The notes under the pieces are model-generated. The model was not told the DNA's origin and made no database searches. It worked only from the letters and a program-made list of their open reading frames with translations. Position numbers and translations under genes: made by a program. Below are positions 15,855-26,215 of a stretch of 64,000 nt of DNA, one piece after another. Within the stretch, counting starts at the first letter, position 1; every line of letters begins with the position of its first letter. The DNA is from Bacteroides sp. 51. GTDB taxonomy: Bacteria; Bacteroidota; Bacteroidia; Bacteroidales; Bacteroidaceae. Location: the NCBI RefSeq assembly GCF_010500965.1, contig NZ_QVMI01000015.1:39712-103711 (forward strand), written 5' to 3'.

Positions 15855-17666
15855 ATGAATTATTTAAAGAACCTTCGTGACTTGTTCACACGCATAGTAA
15901 CCCTGGCTTTTATCGGGGCGATGGGAATATTCTTCTCATGCAAAGCTGCCAATCCCCCTTATACGGTAAAGCATCTGGGCGACGGACAAAGCATCGTTCA
16001 GGTAGACCAGCCAAAGAAATATATGTTATTGCCCATCGAAGAAACATCCGGAGAATCCCGGCTCTTCGTCATCGTCGATAACGATGTGGTACAAACCCTG
16101 CACGTGCGACTGGCCGTAACCAAGACCGATTATTATGTACCCCTCGACCTGTCGGCCTACAGCGACAAACACGTGGCACTGAACTTTCATCACATTGCCG
16201 ATGATGCCCTGTGCTGGACGGAACTGAAACTATCCGATGAATTTGATACCTCAAACCGCGAAACCTTCCGCCCCGCTTATCACTTCTCGCCCCTTTACGG
16301 CTGGATGAACGATCCCAACGGAATGGTATATAAAGATGGTGAATATCACCTCTTCTATCAGCACAACCCTTATGGCTCCATGTGGGGAAATATGCACTGG
16401 GGGCACGCTATCAGTCGCGACCTTATCAACTGGGAACACCTCCCTGTCGCAATCGCCCCCGACGGACTGGGTACCATATTCAGCGGAAGCGCCGTAGTCG
16501 ATAAAGACAATACCTCCGGTTTCGGTGCCGGTGCCATTGTAGCTTTCTATACTTCCGCAGGAGAACGTCAGACCCAAAGCTTGGCATACAGTCTCGATAA
16601 TGGCCGTACATTTAAAAAGTACGAACGCAACCCGATACTCACCTCAACCGTACGCGACTTCCGCGACCCCAAAGTATTCTGGCACGAACAAACCGGAAAA
16701 TGGATACTCATCCTTGCTGCCGGACAGGAAATGCAGATCTATTCCTCTGCCAATCTCAAAGACTGGACCATGGAAAGCCGTTTCGGCGAAGGACATGGCG
16801 CACATGGTGGCGTATGGGAATGCCCCGACCTGATTGAACTCCCCATCGAAGGGACTGAACTCAAGAAATGGGTGCTCATCTGCAACCTCAACCCCGGCGG
16901 TCCATTTGGCGGTTCAGCCACCCAATACTTCGTAGGTACATTTGATGGTAAGACTTTCGTGAACGAGTCACCGACCGCAACAAAATGGATGGACTGGGGC
17001 AGGGATCATTATGCTACGGTGACCTGGAGCAATGCACCTGATAATCGCAGTATTGCCATTGCCTGGATGAGCAATTGGGACTATGCCAATGATGTGCCGA
17101 CCCAGCAATTTCGTGCCGCCAATTCCATTCCCCGCGATTTAAGCCTCTATACCTATAATGGTGAAACATACCTCAAAAGCTCCCCTTCTCCCGAAATGCT
17201 TGCACTCCGTGGCAAAGCCCAGAAGAAAGGCTCATTCAAAGTAGACCGCACCTACAATTTAGATAAGGTATTAGCCGACAATACAGGTACATATGAAATT
17301 GAAATGGAAATCACCAACCGCGATGCTGAAATCATCGGCTTCCAGCTTTTCAATACCAAAGGCGAAGAAATAGATTGCTACTACAATCTGGCAGAAGGCA
17401 AGTTCTTCATGGACAGAACCAAGAGTGGAATCGTATCATTCAGCGATAAATTCCCTTCCATCACTGCTGCCCCTATTGAAAAAGGCAAGAACTTTAAACT
17501 CCGCTTATTTATAGATAAAGCAAGCGTTGAGGCGTTCGGCGAGGACGGACGTTTTGCAATGACCAATCTTGTTTTTCCAACGGAACCGTATAATCGGATT
17601 AGTTTCTATGCGAAAGGCGGAACGTATAATGTGACCTCATTAGTTGTGTATAGTCTGATACAATAA
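15855..17666 (+). CDS. GH32 exo-fructanase (levanase/inulinase/sucrase type)
   Basis: Protein of 603 residues. The lipoprotein signal ends in FFSC (Cys29) followed by KAAN, without the acidic run that marks surface export, so a periplasmic location is likely. An N-terminal beta domain (about 35-130, DUF4980-like) precedes a canonical GH32 propeller: WMNDPNG with nucleophile Asp153, FSGSAVVD, FRDP at 269-272, WECPD with acid/base Glu322. The C-terminal beta-sandwich includes LRLFIDKASVEAFGEDG. It should release fructose from levan, inulin or oligosaccharides. It heads the plus arm with the MFS gene 17 bases behind it, matching uptake and phosphorylation of the released fructose. Confidence 0.93.
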   Translation: MNYLKNLRDLFTRIVTLAFIGAMGIFFSCKAANPPYTVKHLGDGQSIVQVDQPKKYMLLPIEETSGESRLFVIVDNDVVQTLHVRLAVTKTDYYVPLDLSAYSDKHVALNFHHIADDALCWTELKLSDEFDTSNRETFRPAYHFSPLYGWMNDPNGMVYKDGEYHLFYQHNPYGSMWGNMHWGHAISRDLINWEHLPVAIAPDGLGTIFSGSAVVDKDNTSGFGAGAIVAFYTSAGERQTQSLAYSLDNGRTFKKYERNPILTSTVRDFRDPKVFWHEQTGKWILILAAGQEMQIYSSANLKDWTMESRFGEGHGAHGGVWECPDLIELPIEGTELKKWVLICNLNPGGPFGGSATQYFVGTFDGKTFVNESPTATKWMDWGRDHYATVTWSNAPDNRSIAIAWMSNWDYANDVPTQQFRAANSIPRDLSLYTYNGETYLKSSPSPEMLALRGKAQKKGSFKVDRTYNLDKVLADNTGTYEIEMEITNRDAEIIGFQLFNTKGEEIDCYYNLAEGKFFMDRTKSGIVSFSDKFPSITAAPIEKGKNFKLRLFIDKASVEAFGEDGRFAMTNLVFPTEPYNRISFYAKGGTYNVTSLVVYSLIQ

Positions 17667-17683
17667 AAACCATTATTACTCTT

Positions 17684-18865
17684 ATGAACTCATCATATAA
17701 AACAAACTCATCCCCCTCGGCGGGGAATGGGATAAAACTTCTCGTCCCAATTATGCTGGCATTCTTTGCCATGGGATTTGTTGATCTGGTTGGCCCGGCT
17801 ACCAGTTATGTAAAAGACGATCTGTCTCTATCCGATACGATGGCGAATATCTTCCCATCCATGGTATTCTTCTGGTTCCTGATCTTCTCCGTACCAACGG
17901 GAATGCTGATGAATCGCATCGGACGCCGGAAAACAGTACTGCTTAGTCTTTTGATTACAGTTCTTTCGCTGTTATTGCCTATACTGAGCTATTCTTTCAC
18001 AAGCATGCTCATTTCTTTCTCCCTATTAGGCATTGGAAATACACTTATGCAAGTATCGCTCAACCCCTTACTCTCCAATGTGGTAAGAGGAGAACGCCTG
18101 GCCAGCGCCATGACCTTCGGGCAATTTGTAAAAGCCATTGCCTCATTTAGTGCCCCGTTAATTGCCCGCTATGGTGCTTTACAGTTTGAAAACTGGCGAC
18201 TGCTATTCCCTATATTTATGGTCATCGCCGTTATAGCCATCATCTGCCTGGGTTTAACCTCCATCAATGAAGGCGAGGAGAAAGGGCGCACTTCTACCTT
18301 TACAGAATGTTTCTCCCTATTAGGTAATAAACTCGTTCTGCTCTCCTTCTTTGGTATCATGTGCCATGTGGGAATTGATGTCGGAACCAATGTCACTGCC
18401 CCCAAACTATTGGTAGAGCAAGCCGGACTGTCAGTTCACGATTCCATGTATGGCAATAGCGTATACTTCTTTTTCCGTTTGGCAGGTTGCCTTCTGGGTA
18501 CATTTGTGCTTGCTAAATTCTCTTCTAAAAAGTTCTTTGCCCTAAGTGCAATCCTGATGCTATTAGGCATGGGTGGGCTTTTCTTCATCAAGTCGGCTTT
18601 AATGATTTACGTTTGTTTGGCATTGATCGGTTTCGGTAACTCCAATATTTTTCCTATTATTGTATCGCAAGCCATGCTTCAGATGCCGGATAAGAAAAAT
18701 GAGATCTCCGGTTTAATGATTATGGGATTGTTTGGCGGAACCATCTTCCCGCTTATTATGGGTATTTCGTCAGATGCGATGAATACACAACTAGGAGCAG
18801 TAGCGGTGATGCTGGTAGGTGTTTTATATCTATTGTTCTTTACTGGAAAGATTGCAAAGAAGTAA
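17684..18865 (+). CDS. MFS sugar transporter (probable fructose uptake)
   Basis: Protein of 393 residues with 12 predicted membrane helices and the MFS loop motif NRIGRRKTVLL between helices 2 and 3. The pattern FFAMGFVDLVGPATSYVKDD at the start and the gene position fit the FucP-like sugar porters found in Bacteroides fructan loci, where one inner-membrane porter brings fructose into the cytoplasm. It lies 17 bases after the GH32 gene and 94 bases before the fructokinase. Confidence 0.85.
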   Translation: MNSSYKTNSSPSAGNGIKLLVPIMLAFFAMGFVDLVGPATSYVKDDLSLSDTMANIFPSMVFFWFLIFSVPTGMLMNRIGRRKTVLLSLLITVLSLLLPILSYSFTSMLISFSLLGIGNTLMQVSLNPLLSNVVRGERLASAMTFGQFVKAIASFSAPLIARYGALQFENWRLLFPIFMVIAVIAIICLGLTSINEGEEKGRTSTFTECFSLLGNKLVLLSFFGIMCHVGIDVGTNVTAPKLLVEQAGLSVHDSMYGNSVYFFFRLAGCLLGTFVLAKFSSKKFFALSAILMLLGMGGLFFIKSALMIYVCLALIGFGNSNIFPIIVSQAMLQMPDKKNEISGLMIMGLFGGTIFPLIMGISSDAMNTQLGAVAVMLVGVLYLLFFTGKIAKK

Positions 18866-18936
18866 TTAGAAGCTAGAATCTAGTAGCTAGGTTATGTATA
18901 AAACCTTACTTCTAACTACTAGCTTCTAACTTCTAA
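18866..18936. repeat. TTAGAAG-type inverted repeat
   Basis: Left arm 18866-18893 (TTAGAAGCTAGAATCTAGTA ...) and right arm 18902-18936 (AACCTTACTTCTAACTACTA ...) are imperfect inverted copies, ending 23 bases before the fructokinase start. Two more elements of this family occur at 30698-30791 and 56853-56985. Confidence 0.75.
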
Positions 18937-18959
18937 CCAACTACTGAATACTTAAAATT

Positions 18960-19847
18960 ATGAATAAAATAATAGTAGGAATGGGCGAAGCATTATGGGA
19001 TATGCTGCCCGAAGGGAAAAAAATAGGAGGGGCTCCGGCCAACTTCGCATATCATGTATCACAATTCGGTTTTGATAGCTGTGTGGTAAGTGCTATTGGC
19101 AATGACGAACTGGGCGATGAGATCCTGGAAGTCTTTAAAGAAAAGAATCTGAATCACCAGATTGAAAAAGTGAACTACCCAACCGGAACCGTACAGGTAA
19201 CCCTTGATAATGAAGGAATACCCTGTTACGAAATCAAGGAAAATGTAGCCTGGGACAACATCCCTTTCACCGATGAACTGAAACGGTTGGCACTAAGTAC
19301 CCGTGCCGTTTGCTTCGGATCATTGGCACAGCGAAATGAAGTCAGCCGCAAAACAATCAACCAATTTCTGGATACTATGCCCGACCTGGAGGGGCAACTG
19401 AAAATTTTCGATATCAACCTCCGACAGCATTTTTATACCAAAGAAGTGCTGAAAGAATCTTTTGAGAAGTGTAACGTCCTAAAGATAAATGATGAAGAAT
19501 TGGTCGTGATCAGTCGTATGTTTGGTTATCCGGGAATTGATCTGCAAGATAAATGCTGGATACTTCTGGCTAAGTATAATTTGAAGATGTTGATCCTGAC
19601 TTGCGGCACCAATGGAAGTTATGTTTTCACTCCCGGAGTCGTCTCTTTTCAGGAAACACCAAAAGTCCCTGTTGCCGATACAGTCGGAGCGGGAGATTCA
19701 TTCACTGCTGCGTTTTGTGCTTCTGTCCTGACTGGAAAAACAATTCAGGAAGCGCACAAATTAGCTGTCGAGGTATCGGCGTATGTTTGTACACAGAGTG
19801 GGGCGATGCCTATTCTTCCGGAAGTTCTTCGGAATAGAATTGGTTGA
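18960..19847 (+). CDS. PfkB-family fructokinase
   Basis: Protein of 295 residues, standard for ribokinase/PfkB sugar kinases. Start motif GEALWDMLPEGKKIGGAPAN gives the substrate-binding GGAPANFA, and the C-terminal DTVGAGDSFTAAF holds the catalytic Asp and anion hole. It phosphorylates fructose with ATP in the cytoplasm, completing the GH32-MFS-kinase route. A stem-loop with T-rich tail follows at 19902. Confidence 0.92.
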   Translation: MNKIIVGMGEALWDMLPEGKKIGGAPANFAYHVSQFGFDSCVVSAIGNDELGDEILEVFKEKNLNHQIEKVNYPTGTVQVTLDNEGIPCYEIKENVAWDNIPFTDELKRLALSTRAVCFGSLAQRNEVSRKTINQFLDTMPDLEGQLKIFDINLRQHFYTKEVLKESFEKCNVLKINDEELVVISRMFGYPGIDLQDKCWILLAKYNLKMLILTCGTNGSYVFTPGVVSFQETPKVPVADTVGAGDSFTAAFCASVLTGKTIQEAHKLAVEVSAYVCTQSGAMPILPEVLRNRIG

Positions 19848-19901
19848 TGATAAAAGTAAACAAATTGAGTTGATGGGTAAACTGTATATAAATACAGAAG
19901 G

Positions 19902-19935
19902 GCGGTTTTGCATCTATTGCAGAACCGCTTTTGTT
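19902..19935 (+). terminator. Terminator after fructokinase
   Basis: Stem GCGGTTTTGCA (19902-19912) pairs with TGCAGAACCGC (19918-19928), loop of five, followed by TTTTGTTATTTT. This ends the plus arm of the fructan locus and separates it from the sensor kinase. Confidence 0.85.
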
Positions 19936-19985
19936 ATTTTATGCACATGTTAACGGAGAAATAAATTTCGATATTTTTAAAAATA

Positions 19986-20018
19986 TTGAATGTTTTCCGA
20001 TGCTTTTTCTTACTTTTG
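19986..20018 (+). promoter_or_regulatory. Promoter of sensor kinase
   Basis: TTG at 19986-19988 and TACTTTTG at 20011-20018, 22 bases apart. Because transcription would begin near 20025, the coding start must lie downstream, which supports the ATG at 20075 over one at 19931 that sits inside the preceding terminator. Confidence 0.6.
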
Positions 20019-20074
20019 CTAATATAAACAACAGGGGGAACTGTTATTTCTATTTTTTGCAAGGTTTATTAAGT

Positions 20075-22426
20075 ATGGTTTTTATTATTTACGCGAAACG
20101 CGCGTCCACTCTTTTGAGGTGGTTCTTTGTGTCCTTATTTCTTCTCTCATTAGCGACAAAGATACCAGCCAAAGATGGTGTACGGTTTAGCAACGATTAT
20201 GTGCTGATCATAAATTCGCACACAGAATCAAGTTCATGGAGTAATAATCTTATTTCTCCGGTTATGGATAATGTTTCAGCAACGAGTGGACTGGATGTGT
20301 TTACCGAGCATATGAATATGGTTGTGCTGGATAATGAAAACCTCTTATCCGATTTCCAGGATTATTTGTTTGAAAAATACCAGGCGAAAAAACCCCGGTT
20401 GTTAATTCTATTAGACACTTCTACGGTTTTGTTAAAAGAGGGTATAAAACAACACTGGAAAGATATACCTACGATATTGTGTGCCGAACAGGATTTTATT
20501 GGCTCTCCAAGTTCTTATTTTAAAAAGAAAGCCCTCGCACCGGAAGAACGTATTCCGTTGTCGAAGTTTCTGGAATGTTGTAACCTGACTTTTTTGCACT
20601 CACCCGTATATACTAAGGAGAATGTAGATTTGATGCGTTACGTTATTCCCAATATGAATAAACTGATATTCGTGGCTGATGAAAGGTATATCAATCTACA
20701 TATAAGTTGGGAGCTATCTGAACTGATAAAAGAAGAATATGGTCAAATTAAATATGAATTCCTTTCTGCCGAAAAAATAACCACAGATGAACTGATGGAG
20801 AAACTGAGTTATGTTGATAACTTCAGGACGGGCGTGTTGTTCTCTTCATGGCTTCAAACGGCAAACGTAGCAGGTAATACCTTGTTGCTGGCTAACTCTC
20901 ACAAAATATTTGCGGCAAACTCAACTGCTCCTCTGTTTTGTCTGCGTTATTCAAATATCAAAAACGATGGTATGATAGGGGGATATGTTTTTGATAATGA
21001 CGCTTATATAAATAAACTACTTGCTACGATTACTGAAGTTTTGAACGGTACGGAGCCAAGGGATATTCCATATTATTGCCCGTCACGTGGCGTACCGGTA
21101 TTCAATTATGCTATGTTATTGCAGAAAGGTTTGTCGCTGGATGTTTGTCCTCCGGGTTCTAGGTTTATCGCTATGCCTCCCACTTTCTTTCAGGAAAATA
21201 AATACCTTTTACTTACTTGCCTGCTGGGTTTGGTAGGGTTTATTTTTCTCCTGATCCAGCAAAACCGTATACGTTCATTGCGCCGCGTGAAGGATGCTCA
21301 GGAGAAATTGAAGAATACGAATGATAAACTGGCTATGGTATTGGGAGTTGCCAATATTTTATCATGGAAGTGGGATGTTCAGAGTAAGACAATTCATTAT
21401 GATTTGAATAAAAAACTTGAGGAAGAGAACTCGAATAATATCCAGGAAAGTTATCTGCTGACCGAAGAACAATATTTTGGGCAGATTGCTGACGAAGACT
21501 GTGATTCAATAAGGCAGGCTTATGAATCGGTAAAAGAAGGGAAAGTAAAGAGAATAAATACTCAATATCGTGTTAATAGATTCAATGGAAGATTTGAAGG
21601 AGTGTACTGGGTGGAAGCCCATGCGGTTGTTGCCACGTGGGATAAGAGTGGAAAACCGCGTACAATAATCGGTTCTTTATTGGATATAACAGAACGCAAA
21701 AGGATGGAAGAGGCGTTGGTGTTGGAGAAAGAACGTGCGGAAGAATCCAGCCGGTTGAAATCGGCTTTCCTGGCAAATATTAGCCATGAGATACGTACGC
21801 CTCTGAATGCTATTGTCGGTTTTTCAACCATTTTGCTTGCTACGGAAGATGAAGAGGAAAAACAGGAGTATATCGATATTATAGAAAAAAATAACGAATT
21901 GCTTTTACAGTTAGTCAGTGATATCATCGACTTGTCGAAAATAGAAGCCGGAAGTCTTGATTTTAATTATTCTGATGTGGAGTTGAATGAGTTGATGCAA
22001 GAACTTGAGGTAACGGTGTCTCCTAAGATAAATCAGAATAAGGTTGCGCTGGTGTTTGAACCCGGACTGCCTGTTTGCCACTTGTATACGGACAAAAGCA
22101 GAGTTGCCCAGCTACTGTTGAATATGCTCATTAACGCAGCCAAGTTTACGACCGAAGGAAGTATCCGGTTTGGATATGAAAAACGTGAAAATACGCTATA
22201 CTTCTATGTAACGGATACCGGTTGTGGTATACCGAAAGAGAAGCAGGAAGCTATATTTAAACGTTTTGTTAAGTTAGATGATTTTAGTCAAGGTACCGGA
22301 CTTGGCCTTTCCATCTGTCAGGTCATAGCCCAACAGATGGGGGGAGAAATAGGCGTAGAGTCCGAAGAGGGTAAAGGTTCGACATTTTGGTTTACTTTAC
22401 CTTATGACAGTCTTACCGCTAAATAG
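20075..22426 (+). CDS. Membrane sensor histidine kinase with periplasmic binding-protein-like domain and PAS
   Basis: Protein of 783 residues from the ATG at 20075. A membrane helix (about 10-30) is followed by some 340 periplasmic residues that resemble an ABC-type substrate-binding protein fold ([43 protein letters not shown]), a second membrane helix (about 377-397), a PAS domain (about 415-555), HisKA with [11 protein letters not shown] (His about 571) and a HATPase domain ([15 protein letters not shown]). It lacks the receiver and AraC domains of an HTCS and no response regulator adjoins it. Its location right after the fructan genes suggests sensing of a related periplasmic ligand, but it has its own promoter, so the link is weak. 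Confidence 0.85.
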   Translation: MVFIIYAKRASTLLRWFFVSLFLLSLATKIPAKDGVRFSNDYVLIINSHTESSSWSNNLISPVMDNVSATSGLDVFTEHMNMVVLDNENLLSDFQDYLFEKYQAKKPRLLILLDTSTVLLKEGIKQHWKDIPTILCAEQDFIGSPSSYFKKKALAPEERIPLSKFLECCNLTFLHSPVYTKENVDLMRYVIPNMNKLIFVADERYINLHISWELSELIKEEYGQIKYEFLSAEKITTDELMEKLSYVDNFRTGVLFSSWLQTANVAGNTLLLANSHKIFAANSTAPLFCLRYSNIKNDGMIGGYVFDNDAYINKLLATITEVLNGTEPRDIPYYCPSRGVPVFNYAMLLQKGLSLDVCPPGSRFIAMPPTFFQENKYLLLTCLLGLVGFIFLLIQQNRIRSLRRVKDAQEKLKNTNDKLAMVLGVANILSWKWDVQSKTIHYDLNKKLEEENSNNIQESYLLTEEQYFGQIADEDCDSIRQAYESVKEGKVKRINTQYRVNRFNGRFEGVYWVEAHAVVATWDKSGKPRTIIGSLLDITERKRMEEALVLEKERAEESSRLKSAFLANISHEIRTPLNAIVGFSTILLATEDEEEKQEYIDIIEKNNELLLQLVSDIIDLSKIEAGSLDFNYSDVELNELMQELEVTVSPKINQNKVALVFEPGLPVCHLYTDKSRVAQLLLNMLINAAKFTTEGSIRFGYEKRENTLYFYVTDTGCGIPKEKQEAIFKRFVKLDDFSQGTGLGLSICQVIAQQMGGEIGVESEEGKGSTFWFTLPYDSLTAK

Positions 22427-22627
22427 CGTATAACAAAAACAGAATGAATACCACAAGGTGTATTCCAATAAGAATAGTGTTGTTGATAATTCTAGATCTC
22501 ATTTCAGTTACGGGTTAAAGGTTAATAGCCGGTTTAATAAACAATTCTTAAGGGTAAATTGTTTTTAAATCCGGACTTATTAATCAGTTTTATCTTTTCT
22601 CTTAACCGAGAAACCACGAGAATGAAT

Positions 22628-22655
22628 AAAGCCGCCTCAGCCAAGAGGCGGCTTT
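22628..22655. terminator. Bidirectional terminator between sensor kinase and M3 peptidase
   Basis: A perfect 11-bp stem AAAGCCGCCTC / GAGGCGGCTTT with loop AGCCAA lies between the convergent stops at 22426 and 22686. Confidence 0.8.
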
Positions 22656-22685
22656 ACTGTGTGCTTGTGCCTCTATATTATTATA

Positions 22686-24794
22686 TTATCTGAGTCCTCT
22701 ATTATCTAGCAGTGGACCCGTATTTGGTTTTGCGCCACGGAAGTTAATGTACATATCCATGGCATCATCAATGCTTCCTGGAGTAAGTACATAATCGCGG
22801 AATTTCTTAGCTATTTCTTGATTGTAAATATCACCGGTTTCAACAAATGCCTGATAGGCGTCGGAGTCCAGAACCTCTGCCCAGATGTAGCTGTAATATC
22901 CGGCAGTATATCCACCTCCCATAGTGTGGTTGAAGTAGGTAGTCCGATAGCGTGATGGGATTTGTTTTAATAAACCACGGTCGCCCAATACTTTGTTCTC
23001 AAAAGCTATAACGTCTATGTTTGCCGGGATTTGTTTTATTACATGGTAATCCATATCCAGCAATGATGCCGCCAGATATTCGGTTGTAGCAAATCCCTGA
23101 CCGTATTTGCCACTCTTATCCAACTTTTCGATCAGTTCGGTTGGTATAACCTCACCGGTTTGGTTGTGTTTGGCATATACTTTCAATACTTCCGGTTCGA
23201 AAACCCAATGCTCCATGATTTGTGATGGTAACTCAACAAAATCACGGGGTACACCGGAAACGCCATAGTAATGTACATCTTTAAATAGATTATGTAGTGC
23301 GTGGCCAAATTCATGGAATAGGGTGTTTGCTTCGTCTGCACTTAATAAAGCCGGTTGTCCGGGAGCGGGTTGACTGAAATTGCAGACAATAGTAACCACT
23401 GGAGCTACACGCTTTCCGTCTTTATAGGTTTGTGAACGATATGTACCACACCATGCACCACTGCGTTTGCTTTCACGAGGGAAATAGTCCATGTACAATA
23501 CTCCCAGATGTGTGCCATCTTTATCTTTACATTCAAATGCTTCGGCATCGGGGTGTGGAAGCGGAATGTTTTTAATAGGAGTGAAGGTGATACCGTATAA
23601 TTTATTGGCCACATAATAGGCTCCGTCACGTACATTTTCCAGTTTCAGGTAAGGACGCACTTCGTTCTCGTCCAGGTTGAACTTTGATTTTTTGGCCTTT
23701 TCGAAGTAGTAACGCCAGTCCCAGCCTTCGGCAGTGAAGTTGTTACCTTCTTTTTTTATTTCAGCCTGGATATCGGCCAGTTCTTCTTTTGCTTTTTTAA
23801 GTGAAGGTGTCCATAACTCGTCTAAAAGTTCGTATACGGCAGCGGAGTTTTTAGCCATACGCTCTTCCAGTACAAATGAAGCATAATCTTCATAGCCCAT
23901 TAGTTTAGCCTTTTCAAATCGTTTGATTATTAACTCTTTAACGATTTCTTTATTATCGTACTCGTTGTTGTTATTGCAACGGTTGATGTAGGCTTTATAT
24001 AGCTTTTCGCGTAAATCACGGTTTTCGGCACTTTGAAGGAAAGGGAGTGCACTGGGATTCTGCAATTTGAAAATCCATTTCCCTTCCATTCCTGCTTTTT
24101 TCGCTTCTTCGGCAGCATTGGCAATCAGGGTTTCGGAAAGTCCGGCAAGGTCTTTCTGGTTTTCAACAACCAATTGATAATCATTGGTTTCTTTTCTCAT
24201 GTTCTGCGAAAAGGTTACCTGAAGAACAGATATAGCGCTGTTTAATTCGCGCAATGTGGCTTGTTTATCTTCCGGTAGATTGGCGCCGCCGCGAACAAAA
24301 TTCTTGTAAGTCTCTTCCAGCAGCTTCATTTGCTCTTTATTGAGACTCAGATTGTCTTTCTGTTCATAAACGGCTTTTACACGTGCAAATAATTCGGGGT
24401 TTAGCCTGATGTCATCACCGTGTTTAGAGAACAAAGGAGACATCTCCCGACTCAGAGCGTCGAGCTCATCTGTTGTATTTGCACCGGCTTGTCCATAAAA
24501 TACAGTGCGTACTTTACTTAGTAGTTTACCTTTTTGGTCTAATGCGACAATGGTATTTTCAAAAGTAGGGGCTTCGGAGTTATTACAAATTGCCATAACT
24601 TCGGCCATTTCCTCTTCCATTCCTTTGAGAAATGCAGGTTTGTAATGCTCTGCTTTTATTTCATCAAATGGCGGAACCTCAAATTGTGTTGTGTACGTTG
24701 TGAAAAACGGATTCTCGTTCGTTTTCTTTTCAGGCGAACCACACGCGCTGAATAACACTGCTGCTGTGGCTGCCAGCATCAATTTTTTCATCAT
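22686..24794 (-). CDS. M3-family zinc peptidase (Dcp/oligopeptidase A type) lipoprotein
   Basis: Protein of 702 residues. A lipoprotein signal ends in FSAC (Cys18). The rest follows the M3 dipeptidyl-carboxypeptidase/oligopeptidase pattern, with the zinc motif HEFGHALH near residue 490 and a third ligand Glu further down, then the conserved substrate loop GGGYTAGYYSYIWAEVLD. It should cut short peptides, probably in the periplasm given the signal. The related E. coli Dcp is cytoplasmic/periplasmic and has no lipoprotein signal. Confidence 0.92.
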   Translation of the reverse strand: MMKKLMLAATAAVLFSACGSPEKKTNENPFFTTYTTQFEVPPFDEIKAEHYKPAFLKGMEEEMAEVMAICNNSEAPTFENTIVALDQKGKLLSKVRTVFYGQAGANTTDELDALSREMSPLFSKHGDDIRLNPELFARVKAVYEQKDNLSLNKEQMKLLEETYKNFVRGGANLPEDKQATLRELNSAISVLQVTFSQNMRKETNDYQLVVENQKDLAGLSETLIANAAEEAKKAGMEGKWIFKLQNPSALPFLQSAENRDLREKLYKAYINRCNNNNEYDNKEIVKELIIKRFEKAKLMGYEDYASFVLEERMAKNSAAVYELLDELWTPSLKKAKEELADIQAEIKKEGNNFTAEGWDWRYYFEKAKKSKFNLDENEVRPYLKLENVRDGAYYVANKLYGITFTPIKNIPLPHPDAEAFECKDKDGTHLGVLYMDYFPRESKRSGAWCGTYRSQTYKDGKRVAPVVTIVCNFSQPAPGQPALLSADEANTLFHEFGHALHNLFKDVHYYGVSGVPRDFVELPSQIMEHWVFEPEVLKVYAKHNQTGEVIPTELIEKLDKSGKYGQGFATTEYLAASLLDMDYHVIKQIPANIDVIAFENKVLGDRGLLKQIPSRYRTTYFNHTMGGGYTAGYYSYIWAEVLDSDAYQAFVETGDIYNQEIAKKFRDYVLTPGSIDDAMDMYINFRGAKPNTGPLLDNRGLR

Positions 24795-24831
24795 TTGCTT
24801 TTTATAAATTACATGATTCTGCTACAGGAGA

Positions 24832-24839
24832 CAAATATA
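24832..24839 (-). promoter_or_regulatory. -7 element of M3 peptidase gene
   Basis: TATATTTG on the minus strand, 38 bases upstream of the peptidase start. No TTG at the expected -33 distance. Confidence 0.45.
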
Positions 24840-24926
24840 CTAAAAATATGTAAATTAAAAACGACTTGAACCTTTTTATCTGTCAAATGTTATACTGACT
24901 AATAGGACTTATAAAAATAATATATT

Positions 24927-25262
24927 ATGGCAAAATTTGAAATAACCCAAAGAAAGAATGGCGAGTTTCAGTTTAATCTGAAAGCATCCAATGGTGAAAT
25001 CATCCTGACAAGTGAAGGATATACCGCAAAAGAGAGTTGTAAAAATGGTATTGAATCCGTGAAAAAGAACAGTACGAATGATGATCGTTTTGAACGTAAG
25101 TTGTCATCGAACGGAAAGTTCTTCTTTAATCTGAAAGCGATCAATGGACAGGTGATCGGAACGAGCGAAATGTATGAAAGCGAATCGAACAGAGAAAACG
25201 GCATTGCTTCGGTGAAAAAGAATGCACCGGCTGCCGAAGTTGTTGATAAGACATTGAAATAA
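24927..25262 (+). CDS. YegP-like protein with two DUF1508 repeats
   Basis: Protein of 111 residues made of two copies of the same roughly 48-residue unit: AKFEITQRKNGEFQFNLKAS...ILTSEGYTAKESCKNGIESV and then FERKLSSNGKFFFNLKAI...IGTSEMYESESNRENGIASV. This is the DUF1508/YegP duplication. Cytoplasmic, monocistronic; function in the family is not established. A strong bidirectional terminator follows. Confidence 0.9.
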   Translation: MAKFEITQRKNGEFQFNLKASNGEIILTSEGYTAKESCKNGIESVKKNSTNDDRFERKLSSNGKFFFNLKAINGQVIGTSEMYESESNRENGIASVKKNAPAAEVVDKTLK

Positions 25263-25306
25263 AGAAATATCCTGCTCTGTTGAATCATGCAGCAGGAAAA
25301 GAGGGA

Positions 25307-25352
25307 AGGAGTAAAATCATGGGGTATTCCGTGATTTTACTCCTCTTTTTAT
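25307..25352. terminator. Bidirectional terminator after YegP-like gene
   Basis: GGAGTAAAATCA (25308-25319) pairs perfectly with TGATTTTACTCC (25332-25343), followed by TCTTTTTATTAT on the plus strand. It serves the convergent yegP-like and anti-sigma genes. Confidence 0.85.
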
Positions 25353-25363
25353 TATCTCGTCAA

Positions 25364-26215
25364 TTAAAAGTTAATAGTAATAGTGGCTTCATCGGAGGTA
25401 CTGCCTTTTTTCCAGTCAGGTCCGTTGATGATAAGACGAATGGCCTCTTTATTGGTCGAAGAGCATAGTCCTTGCGTTACCCTGATATTGTATGGCCGGC
25501 CGCTTTGCCCGATCTTGAATACAACCACCACAGGACCTTTTGCATTGCGGCATTCTTCATCCGTAGGGCGTTTCAGGTTTTTTTGGATATAATTCATATA
25601 CGCTTCCATGCCCGTTATCGGTTGCGGTTGGGAAGTTTCTGCTACTCTGGTTTTGGCTTGTTGGGAGGTAGATACTGCGGATAATGTAACATCTTCGATC
25701 ATCACATCTTCCATAGCATAGGCTTCTTCTTCGGCCATGATTATGGGTTCAGCGATTTGTTTTTCCTTCTTATCTTCTGTCTTTGGTGTGACCTGTGCTA
25801 TGGCCGGACTTTTAGACAGCGTTTCCGTTGTATCGGGAAGTATCTTACGGGCTTCTCCGGAAGCGGTAGGAACAGCAGTTTGCATTTCCGACTGGGTGAT
25901 GGTTTGGATATCCTTTGATATAGGCGAATCGTTCAATAAGAACCAGGTACCTACACCTACCACTATTAATATGCCGGCAGCTATACTCCATGCTTTCAGG
26001 TGGTTCGGCTTTTTGCCGATTGACCTTTTTGTATCGCGCTTTTGCAGCCGGGTGATCTGTTTTTGCAGTCTGGCCACTTCGCGTTGGTGATTGCCCTGCG
26101 TCTTTTCATATCCTTCAAGCGCATCGGCCAAAAAAGGATCTTTCATCGCTTCTTTTTCGATGCGATGAGCTTCTTTTCCTTTACGGTTTCCTTGTATGTA
26201 GCGCCAGAGTTTCAT
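25364..26215 (-). CDS. Membrane anti-sigma-like protein with TonB-type C-terminal domain
   Basis: Protein of 283 residues. The N-terminal ~75 residues are charged and cytoplasmic, including a coiled stretch (REVARLQKQITRLQK) that could hold the sigma factor. One membrane helix follows (about 75-92), then a low-complexity linker with Glu/Ala-rich segments, and a C-terminal ~80 residues (MEAYMNYIQKNLKRPTDEE, VVVVFKIGQSGRPYNIRV) that look like the TonB C-terminal fold. Overlap of four bases (ATGA) with the sigma gene shows translational coupling. It probably sequesters the ECF factor; the ligand of the periplasmic domain is unknown. Confidence 0.8.
   Translation of the reverse strand: MKLWRYIQGNRKGKEAHRIEKEAMKDPFLADALEGYEKTQGNHQREVARLQKQITRLQKRDTKRSIGKKPNHLKAWSIAAGILIVVGVGTWFLLNDSPISKDIQTITQSEMQTAVPTASGEARKILPDTTETLSKSPAIAQVTPKTEDKKEKQIAEPIIMAEEEAYAMEDVMIEDVTLSAVSTSQQAKTRVAETSQPQPITGMEAYMNYIQKNLKRPTDEECRNAKGPVVVVFKIGQSGRPYNIRVTQGLCSSTNKEAIRLIINGPDWKKGSTSDEATITINF

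Noticed and set aside
19931-20074. Upstream start of the sensor kinase at 19931
   Set aside because: The extension lies in the preceding terminator and across the promoter; the ATG at 20075 follows the promoter at a normal distance.
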